This document shows, one piece after another, positions 1 through 5,105 of a DNA stretch of 6,615 bases. The notes beneath the pieces are model-generated. The model saw nothing but the letters and a program-made list of their open reading frames with translations. It had not been told where the DNA came from and made no database searches. How positions within the stretch are numbered: the first letter of the stretch is position 1; each line of letters opens with the position of its first letter. A program made the position numbers and the translations under genes. The DNA comes from Spirosoma sp. (GTDB lineage: Bacteria > Bacteroidota > Bacteroidia > Cytophagales > Spirosomataceae): NCBI GenBank assembly GCA_025351545.1, contig JANXVQ010000073.1, positions 1-6,615 on the forward strand. The letters run 5' to 3'.

Positions 1-900
1 CACGCCGTAGGTTCGCTCAATGGCACCGAATACACGGGCCACCGAAGCGTCGTCAAACACAAACTGTTGCAATTCTTTTTTGGAAACGAGTACGGCGGGC
101 CGTTCAACCAATAGTTTATCGAGCGTGGCCGCATCGCGGTGAAAAACCGCTTTCTGGTTGGGTGTCAGCACCATACCCGTCGATTCGGGATCTTGTCCCC
201 GGCCCGGGTGGTCCGGGTAAACGGATACGCGTCCGGCTTTCACATCCACTGTTACGGTCGAAGCCTGAGCGGGGGCATTGATGCGAAAGCTTGTGCCGAG
301 CACTTTGGTTACCAGCCCGTTGGCATACACAACGAAGGGCTTTGCCGGGTTTTTTCTGACCGTAAAGAAAGCCTCACCCGTTAGGTAAACTTCCCGGAGC
401 GCACCGGCCAACTCGTTCCGGTAGCGAAGGGTCCCCCCTTTTTTTAGATCGACCCGGCTGCCATCGGCTAATTGAATATGCATTACCTGACTGGCTTCGT
501 TTCGTGTCTCAACCCACTCAGTCTCCACCTGCGACCTTGTCGGGCAGCGGTGCGCGCGGCCCATCCAGCCAGCTCCCAGGATCAGCAGGAACAATGCGGC
601 TGCCTGCCAGCCCCGCTGCCAGTTCAGCCAGCGCCCCACCGCTGCGGGGCGCGACGGCTTCAGTGTAGTCTCAATCCGGTGCCAGAGAGCGTCTATTCGA
701 CTCACCGGTACTGACTGCCGTTGAATGGTCCATAGGCCCGTCACTAATTGACGGGCCTCTTCTACCTCGTAATACCGTTCGGGGTAATCCTTCAGAAATT
801 GCTTCCAGAAGGCGTCCGTCCCAGCATTGGGCGCGCAGATCCACTCCGTAAAGTAGTCGTCGGCGGCTAAGTCCGCAGCATCGAATTGGTGGTAGTTCAT
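1..900 (-). CDS. FecR-family anti-sigma factor, C-terminus cut by window edge
   Basis: I translated 300 uninterrupted codons from the ATG at 900-898 to the left edge. The product is a FecR-like inner-membrane regulator that would sense an outer-membrane transporter and control the sigma factor encoded just upstream. The order of parts is typical: a cytoplasmic N-terminal segment (about residues 1-97, starting MNYHQFDAADLAADDYF), one membrane segment (about 101-114, AALFLLILGAGWMG), then the periplasmic FecR domain with LADGSRVDL (144-152), VYLTGEAFF (171-179) and KVLGTSFRI (199-207). The segment LQQFVFDDASVARVFGAIE near residues 277-295 looks like the start of the C-terminal DUF4974 domain, so only the last part of the protein is missing. 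The start codon overlaps the sigma stop codon (ATGA), which implies translational coupling. In Bacteroidota the next gene downstream (off the left edge) is usually a SusC/TonB receptor, but that cannot be seen here. Confidence 0.93.
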   Translation of the reverse strand, partial: MNYHQFDAADLAADDYFTEWICAPNAGTDAFWKQFLKDYPERYYEVEEARQLVTGLWTIQRQSVPVSRIDALWHRIETTLKPSRPAAVGRWLNWQRGWQAAALFLLILGAGWMGRAHRCPTRSQVETEWVETRNEASQVMHIQLADGSRVDLKKGGTLRYRNELAGALREVYLTGEAFFTVRKNPAKPFVVYANGLVTKVLGTSFRINAPAQASTVTVDVKAGRVSVYPDHPGRGQDPESTGMVLTPNQKAVFHRDAATLDKLLVERPAVLVSKKELQQFVFDDASVARVFGAIERTYGV

Positions 901-1511
901 GATAATAGAACCTTAAGCATATCGCTAAAATCGGCGCAAATCAGACACACAGAGCCAACACGGACAACTTCGCGGAGTGCTTTAAGTGCCGAGTAAATAA
1001 ACCGGCAAGCCGACTGATAATTGATGTCCATGATCCGGGCGATTTCTTCGTTGCTGAAGTGTTGATAGAATCGCAAATTGAGCGCTTCTTGCTGGCGGGG
1101 AGTCAGACAGGCAAAACTTTTTTGGAGTTGATGATGCAACTGCTGCTGCTGCTCGTCCTCGATAAGTTTGCATTCGATGCTGAACTCGTCCGTCGACATT
1201 TGCATGGGTATGGAGTCGATGTCGCAGGCCTGAAAAAACGGATCCCGGTGACGTGTTTTCGTGATCTTGTTGCGCAGCGACCGAAACAGGTAAAACCGGA
1301 TCGAATCCGTATCGCTCAGGTTCGTTCGACTTTGCCATAATTCAATAAATAAGTCATGGATGCTGTCCTCGATGAGTGGCACATCGTTCGTTACTTTATG
1401 CCCATAATTCAGCAGGTTGTGGGCATACTCCCGATAAATTTGCTGAAAGGCCGCTTTATCTCCCTGACGAAAAGCATACCAAAGGTCGACATCAGAGTGG
1501 GTTGAGGGCAC
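897..1511 (-). CDS. ECF-type RNA polymerase sigma-70 factor
   Basis: A 204-residue extracytoplasmic-function sigma factor. It would direct RNA polymerase to a small regulon under control of the FecR protein encoded directly downstream. Region 2 covers about residues 22-83 and includes the core-binding stretch IEDSIHDLFIELW (47-59). Region 4 covers about 132-182, with LTPRQQEALNLRF followed by the helix-turn-helix NEEIARIMDINYQSACRFI. Between them is an acidic/glutamine-rich linker (EDEQQQQ, 118-124). The length is normal for the family. The start is a GTG at 1511-1509. An in-frame TGA lies three codons upstream (1520-1518), and the next Met (residue 103) would remove region 2, so GTG is the only sensible choice. 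No strong Shine-Dalgarno sequence is visible. The stop overlaps the fecR-like start by 4 bases. The best fit is the Bacteroidota FecI-like subgroup associated with polysaccharide or siderophore uptake, but the ligand cannot be told from this window. Confidence 0.93.
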   Translation of the reverse strand: MPSTHSDVDLWYAFRQGDKAAFQQIYREYAHNLLNYGHKVTNDVPLIEDSIHDLFIELWQSRTNLSDTDSIRFYLFRSLRNKITKTRHRDPFFQACDIDSIPMQMSTDEFSIECKLIEDEQQQQLHHQLQKSFACLTPRQQEALNLRFYQHFSNEEIARIMDINYQSACRFIYSALKALREVVRVGSVCLICADFSDMLKVLLS

Positions 1512-1775
1512 AGCACTTCACTATTTAGATGGATGCGAATTGACTAATGACAGGAATTTGTTGACTGAAATAAAAGGTGCTTATCTACTAATGCCTGAAC
1601 TGGTTAATTTTAGTCCTATTTTTTATAAAAATAGTTGAAAAAATGTGTTCACTGCCAAAAAAGGTATTTTGATACATCTATTTATTTTGCCCTTACCGTA
1701 GGCAACTGTAGCCAGAAATAATCTTGAGATGGTCTTGAAGGTACGGACAGTGTATGTACTTAACATTACATTGCT
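1512..1775. other. Non-coding upstream region of the sigma/FecR unit
   Basis: This AT-rich stretch separates the minus-strand sigma/FecR pair from the plus-strand IS remnant. It should contain the sigma-factor promoter, but I found no TAnnTTTG match on the minus strand here. An open frame at 1623-1865 on the minus strand reads as low-information sequence with no recognisable motif, so I do not call it a gene. An imperfect palindrome (TGTATGT...ACATTACA) at 1751-1770 directly precedes the IS3-type fragment and might be part of the old insertion-sequence end. Confidence 0.5.
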
Positions 1776-1931
1776 ATGCAAACGCCAGATAAGCCTGTCA
1801 AGACGAGGGGAAAATTCGATCAGGAATTTAAAATCGAGGCTCTGCGAATGGTTTCCGAGGGCCACCCCAGCAGTTACATTACCTGTTCAGTTAATGTGAC
1901 GGGGCCGCCCTTTATGTTTATGTCGTGGTGA
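1776..1931 (+). pseudogene. IS3-type OrfA transposase, N-terminal remnant
   Basis: An ATG at 1776 opens a 51-codon frame. Its first part, ending RGKFDQEFKIEALRMVSEG (residues 11-29), closely resembles the N-terminal helix of IS3-family OrfA proteins (pattern RRKF..EFK.EAL/VRLV.EG), the DNA-binding subunit of the transposase. The similarity stops at about residue 29 (position 1862). The remaining 22 residues (HPSSYITCSV and onward) do not continue into the expected helix-turn-helix, and the frame ends at TGA 1929-1931. Normal OrfA proteins are around 90-130 residues, and no OrfB with a DDE domain follows. This is therefore a broken insertion-sequence end, not a working gene. Family assignment rests on a short motif, so it is good but not certain. 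Confidence 0.68.
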
Positions 1932-1972
1932 GATTCCTGGATTTGGCCTAGCCTGCCAACAAGTAAACAGCT

Positions 1973-2038
1973 ACCCGTGTGAGGAAATCCGTGATGTCTA
2001 TAGCTACCCCTGCCGATCAGGTCTCGATCCACACGGGT
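1973..2038. repeat. 9-bp perfect inverted repeat in IS-remnant interval
   Basis: ACCCGTGTG at 1973-1981 is matched by CACACGGGT at 2030-2038, with 48 bases between. The match ends sharply after nine bases. No T-run follows and no gene is adjacent, so a terminator is unlikely. The enclosing stretch 1932-2066 has no recognisable coding content. The repeat may be a relic of insertion-sequence ends or chance. Confidence 0.35.
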
Positions 2039-2066
2039 GAAATTTAAAGCCTCGGGTCCATTGGTT

Positions 2067-2420
2067 GAGAGGCTGTTGGGGAATTTATTTTGACTATTGG
2101 CCTAATTCGTTGTAACATGATCTGACTATTGGCTAAAAGTAGCCAGCCAACCGAAGAAGATAGCGTATGCTCGTAATCTTTGACGATCCGCCGAAAAAAC
2201 GGGGGCGCGCGCGTCTGGTCCAGGCAATACTCCGCTCCACGACCCACCGCTTGGCAACGGGCACAATGCCCTGACCCGATTCAGGACGGAGGCCCGCTCA
2301 AACCGGGTCGCCGGAGCGATCAATGCCCCAGTCAGCCAGAGCTTTGGCAAAAACACCGCCATAGGCCCCATCGCCAAAGGCCTTTTCAATCCGGTCATTG
2401 CGGGGCCGCCCGATCGGGAC
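2067..2420 (-). pseudogene. IS5-type DDE transposase, frameshifted C-terminal remnant
   Basis: Read on the minus strand, the pieces of one transposase C-terminus lie in the right order but in changing frames. The first (about 2415-2322) has IEKAFGDGAYGG then VFAKALADWG. A short second frame (about 2308-2288) reads RFERAS. The first frame returns (about 2288-2215) with PESGQGIVPVAKRWVVERS. A third frame (about 2210-2100) reads FFRRIVKDYEH then SVGWLLLANSQIMLQRI. The catalytic Asp of DGAYGG (codon 2372-2370) and the Glu of RWVVER (R-x3-E, codon 2237-2235) survive, but the TGA at 2300-2298 and at least three frame changes prevent a working enzyme. The N-terminal half with the first Asp is absent. 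The open frame upstream (2421-2525) is not recognisable as transposase. AGGCTGTTGGGGAATTT on the plus strand (2069-2085), just past the protein end, looks like an IS terminal repeat, but its partner was not found. Confidence 0.8.
2091..2133. repeat. 11-bp direct repeat TGACTATTGGC, two copies
   Basis: Exact copies of TGACTATTGGC lie at 2091-2101 and 2123-2133, offset by 32 bases (about three helical turns). On the minus strand the second copy encodes part of LANSQ near the transposase C-terminus. The first copy is just past it, between the coding end and the presumed IS terminus. A small perfect hairpin (TGGCTA 2130-2135 with TAGCCA 2140-2145) overlaps the second copy. The repeat may be a subterminal transposase-binding site or a slippage duplication. 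Confidence 0.5.
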
Positions 2421-2544
2421 CTGAATCGGCCCGCACGGCAGCCCCGCATAGGTCGAAAACCTGGCCGGAAACCCAGGCATAATGGCTGTATTGAGGAGTG
2501 TGAACGAAAATCTGGAACTGATCATGGCCTTACCAGCGACCGAC

Positions 2545-2580
2545 TTTGTATAATTTGTCTTTGTTTATTTTGTATCTTTG
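2545..2580 (+). promoter_or_regulatory. Bacteroidota-type promoter for the dehydrogenase pair
   Basis: TATCTTTG at 2573-2580 fits the Bacteroidota -7 consensus TAnnTTTG exactly. It would start transcription near 2586-2588, leaving a leader of about 27 bases before the GTG start at 2614. Two TTTG sequences lie upstream (2545-2548 and 2554-2557). Their spacings to the -7 box (24 and 15 bases) are slightly long and slightly short for a -33 element, so that part is ambiguous. Confidence 0.6.
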
Positions 2581-2613
2581 ACATAATAAACTCAACCGAA
2601 GTTAAGTATTCCT

Positions 2614-3171
2614 GTGGAAAGACGCAATGCATTAAAAACAATGGCGGGTGCCGTTGGCGGGCTGATAAGTTTACCCGCCTGGGCAACTGGATGGACACCC
2701 GAAACTGTTCGTTCGAGTCGGAAAATTCTCTCTGGCAGCCAGACCGATATGCTGGCTAATATGGTCGAAACAATCATTCCGACTACCGATACCACAACTG
2801 CGGCCGGGCCGGGAGCAAAAGCGCTCAACGTACATCTGTTTGTGCAGAAAATGGTGACTGACTGCTACGATAAACCGGCGCAGGAGAATTTCCGGAAAGG
2901 ACTTGATTCGCTGGACGGTCTGGCTCAGACAGCCTTCAGCAAGCCCTTTGCCGAAGGCGACGCGGCACAGCGCACAGCGTTGCTTACTCAACTGGCACAG
3001 TCCACAGATAAAGGCCGGAAAGACTTTTATTCGCTGGTCAAAAATCTGACTATCAGGGGCTATATGAGTTCTGAATATGTCATGACTAACCTGACACATT
3101 ACCAATTTATTCCCGGCCATTATTACGGCTGCGTGCCCGTAAAAACAAAGACTCTTTCACAACCGAAATAA
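2614..3171 (+). CDS. Gluconate 2-dehydrogenase subunit 3 family protein, Tat-exported small subunit
   Basis: A 185-residue protein of the Gluconate_2-dh3 family, the small non-catalytic subunit that accompanies GMC flavoproteins. It begins with a twin-arginine leader: RRNALK (residues 3-8), a short hydrophobic run MAGAVGGLISL (10-20), and a likely cleavage site after AWA (22-24). Family-like features follow: ETIIPTTDT (52-60), a helical middle part, and the C-terminal FIPGHYYGCVPV (165-176), which matches the usual 'PxYGCxPV'-type ending. The start is GTG. The frame is open back to TAA 2587-2589 with no ATG, and the internal ATG at 2641 would delete the twin arginines. It is followed after 57 bases by the GMC gene. 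In related enzymes this subunit is thought to carry the leaderless flavoprotein through the Tat pore, and the same role is inferred here. Confidence 0.88.
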   Translation: MERRNALKTMAGAVGGLISLPAWATGWTPETVRSSRKILSGSQTDMLANMVETIIPTTDTTTAAGPGAKALNVHLFVQKMVTDCYDKPAQENFRKGLDSLDGLAQTAFSKPFAEGDAAQRTALLTQLAQSTDKGRKDFYSLVKNLTIRGYMSSEYVMTNLTHYQFIPGHYYGCVPVKTKTLSQPK

Positions 3172-3185
3172 GTTAATCGTCAATG

Positions 3186-3213
3186 GTAGTCAGAGCTGCT
3201 GTTGACTGACTAC
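3186..3213 (+). other. Hairpin between small subunit and GMC genes
   Basis: GTAGTCAG (3186-3193) pairs perfectly with CTGACTAC (3206-3213) around a 12-base loop, extendable by one G-U pair. It sits in the 57-base gap between the two dehydrogenase genes, 15 bases before the ATG. No T-run follows, so it is not a terminator. It might protect mRNA or tune the ratio of the two subunits; this is inference. Confidence 0.4.
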
Positions 3214-3228
3214 TGATCTACTCTTGTT

Positions 3229-4941
3229 ATGTCATACTTAAATATAGATGCTCAGGCGCTCAATACGTACGACGCCATCGTCATTGGCTCCGGTATTAGC
3301 GGAGGCTGGGCCGCCAAAGAATTGATCGGTAAAGGGCTTCGTACACTCGTCCTCGAACGGGGGCGCGATGTTCGGCACGTAACCGATTATCCGACCACGA
3401 ATATGCAGCCGTGGGAGTTTGAACACCGAAACCAACTCAAACGGGAGGTGCGGGACGCAAATCCAATTATCAGCAAATGTTATGCTTTTTATGAAGGTAC
3501 GGAGCAGTTCTTTGTGAAAGATGCCGAACACCCATACATTCAGGAAAAGCCCTTCGACTGGATTCGGGGCTACCAGGTGGGTGGGAAATCGCTGATGTGG
3601 GCGCGGCAAACGCAGCGGTGGAGTGACTTCGATTTCGATGGTCCCGCCCGCGATGGATTCGCTGTCGATTGGCCCATTCGCTATGCCGACATTGCGCCCT
3701 GGTATAGCTATGTGGAGCGGTTTGCGGGTATTTCGGGCAATAAAGATGGATTGGCAACCCTGCCGGATGGCGAGTTTCTGCCCCCGCACGAGTGGAATTG
3801 CGTCGAAAAACATTTTCAACAAAAAATAGCGGGTCGTTACAAAGACCGGCACGTAATTATGGGCCGCGCGGCTCACCTGACACAGCCGCAACCTGTTCAT
3901 TATCAGCAGGGTCGGGCGCAGTGCCAGCACCGGACTATTTGCGAACGTGGTTGTCCGTTCGGGGGTTATTTCAGCAGTAACTCCACCACCATTCCGTGGG
4001 CGGCTAAAACGGGAAAAATGACCCTTCGGCCTAATTCGGTTGTGCATTCCATTATTTACGATGAGAAGAAAGGCCGGGCTACGGGTGTGCGGGTGATTGA
4101 TACGCATACGAAGCAGATGCAGGAGTATTATGCCCGCATTATCTTCCTGAATGCAGCCGCGTTGAACTCGAACTTAGTACTATTGAATTCAACATCGACC
4201 CGTTTTCCAAATGGTTTAGGTAATGATAGTGGCGTGTTGGGCAAGTATGCCGCTTTCCATAATTACAGGGCCGGTGTATCGGGAGAGTATGATGGCGACC
4301 TCGATTCGACTACCGACGGACGGCGCCCGAACAGCCCCTATATCCCCCGTTTTCGTAATGTAGAGAAGCAGGAAATGGGATTCCTTCGGGGCTATGCGGC
4401 TGGTTTTTCGGCTGGGCGTGTTTCGCGGTCTGATCAGAACGGCGTTGGTGCCGATTTGAAAGAAAGCCTCCTGAATCCGAAACTCGGCGGCTGGTATGTT
4501 GGGTCGCACATGATGGGCGAAACCATTCCGAAAGAATCTAATTTTTTGGCCCTCGATTCGTCGCTGAAAGATCCATTTGGTATTCCGCAGTTGAAAATTT
4601 CCATCGCCTACGATGACAATGACGACAAAATGGTGAAGGATTATCAGGAGCAACTAACGGAAATGTTCACCGAAGCGGGCTTTAAAAATATCCGCGTTCG
4701 CGATAGTCACGCCAGTCCCGGCCTCGATATTCACGAGATGGGTGGCGTTCGGATGGGAAAAGACCCCAAAACCTCTATGCTCAATAAGTGGAATCAACTG
4801 CACGCCGTTAAGAACGTTTTTGTTACCGACGGTGCCTGTATGACATCGACGTCCACCCAGAATCCATCGCTGACGTACATGGCCATGACCGCCCGCTCAG
4901 CCGATTACGCCGTAAAAGCAATGAAGAAAGGACTCGTATAA
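3229..4941 (+). CDS. GMC-family FAD oxidoreductase (gluconate/glucoside dehydrogenase-like large subunit)
   Basis: A 570-residue flavoprotein dehydrogenase of the glucose-methanol-choline family, normal in length. The FAD-binding Rossmann motif is IVIGSGISGGWAAKEL (17-32, GxGxxG at 20-25) with the ribose-binding acidic residue in LVLERG (E43). VGGKSLMW (117-124) is the second FAD contact. A cysteine cluster, C232-x5-C238-x3-C242 followed by PFGG, resembles the one in the gluconate dehydrogenase branch. The C-terminal catalytic region has HEMGGVRMG (H502) and TQNPSLTYMAM (N545), the usual His/Asn pair. The N-terminus has no signal peptide, so with the Tat-leader small subunit immediately upstream it is probably exported as a complex. 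Electrons would go to a cytochrome c or quinone, but no such gene is visible. The substrate is unknown: a sugar, sugar acid, polyol or glycoside (3-dehydrogenase type) are all possible. Confidence 0.93.
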   Translation: MSYLNIDAQALNTYDAIVIGSGISGGWAAKELIGKGLRTLVLERGRDVRHVTDYPTTNMQPWEFEHRNQLKREVRDANPIISKCYAFYEGTEQFFVKDAEHPYIQEKPFDWIRGYQVGGKSLMWARQTQRWSDFDFDGPARDGFAVDWPIRYADIAPWYSYVERFAGISGNKDGLATLPDGEFLPPHEWNCVEKHFQQKIAGRYKDRHVIMGRAAHLTQPQPVHYQQGRAQCQHRTICERGCPFGGYFSSNSTTIPWAAKTGKMTLRPNSVVHSIIYDEKKGRATGVRVIDTHTKQMQEYYARIIFLNAAALNSNLVLLNSTSTRFPNGLGNDSGVLGKYAAFHNYRAGVSGEYDGDLDSTTDGRRPNSPYIPRFRNVEKQEMGFLRGYAAGFSAGRVSRSDQNGVGADLKESLLNPKLGGWYVGSHMMGETIPKESNFLALDSSLKDPFGIPQLKISIAYDDNDDKMVKDYQEQLTEMFTEAGFKNIRVRDSHASPGLDIHEMGGVRMGKDPKTSMLNKWNQLHAVKNVFVTDGACMTSTSTQNPSLTYMAMTARSADYAVKAMKKGLV

Positions 4942-4964
4942 AGGATATAAGCGCGATTTTTGAG

Positions 4965-5007
4965 AAAATACAAGGCCATTTGCATTTGCAAATGGCCTTG
5001 TATTTTT
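4965..5007 (+). terminator. Strong intrinsic terminator after the GMC gene
   Basis: A perfect 20-bp stem (4965-4984 with 4987-5006) has only two unpaired bases between the arms. In practice the loop would open to four or more. The core is AAGGCCATTTGCA, and the stem ends in T5 at 5003-5007. The A-run on the left arm would supply a T-run on the other strand, so it could work in both directions. It begins 23 bases after the GMC stop and separates that gene from the TIM-barrel gene. Confidence 0.9.
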
Positions 5008-5032
5008 AATGGATATTTTATGACACAAAACC

Positions 5033-5050
5033 TATGTTTCCGTATCTTTA
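5033..5050 (+). promoter_or_regulatory. Candidate -7 elements before the TIM-barrel gene
   Basis: Two near matches to TAnnTTTG lie side by side: TATGTTTC (5033-5040) and TATCTTTA (5043-5050), each with seven of eight positions. No well-spaced TTTG was found upstream. The preceding strong terminator makes a local promoter likely, and these are the best candidates, 56 to 66 bases before the ATG. Confidence 0.35.
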
Positions 5051-5105
5051 GGCACTGGATGCGCGGGTACTCTGCCCGTTGCCCATTAACCGACTTGTTT
5101 GTCTC

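Noticed and set aside
1141..1161. Short CTG-type repeat
   Set aside because: It encodes the glutamine run in the sigma-factor linker (QQQQ) and is too short and imperfect to count as a microsatellite of interest.
1751..1770. Imperfect palindrome TGTATGTACTTAACATTACA as an operator
   Set aside because: The two halves align only with a one-base gap, and the site precedes a dead IS fragment. It may be a decayed IS end, but the support is too thin for a separate feature.
1994..2047. 17-codon plus-strand frame starting MSIATPADQVSIHTGEI
   Set aside because: Very short, no ribosome binding site, no downstream gene it could lead, and it sits inside IS-derived debris.
2180..2482. 100-codon plus-strand frame rich in Arg, Pro and Gln
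   Set aside because: It lies opposite the recognisable transposase remnant, has a low-complexity composition typical of an antisense shadow in GC-rich DNA, and shows no motif.
3238..4107. 289-codon minus-strand frame inside the GMC gene
   Set aside because: The plus strand encodes a complete GMC protein with all expected motifs. The antisense frame is long only because of the codon bias of the real gene.
5064..5078. CGGG/CCCG hairpin in the TIM-barrel leader as a riboswitch
   Set aside because: Only four base pairs, with no conserved riboswitch motif visible. The leader is too short for a known class.
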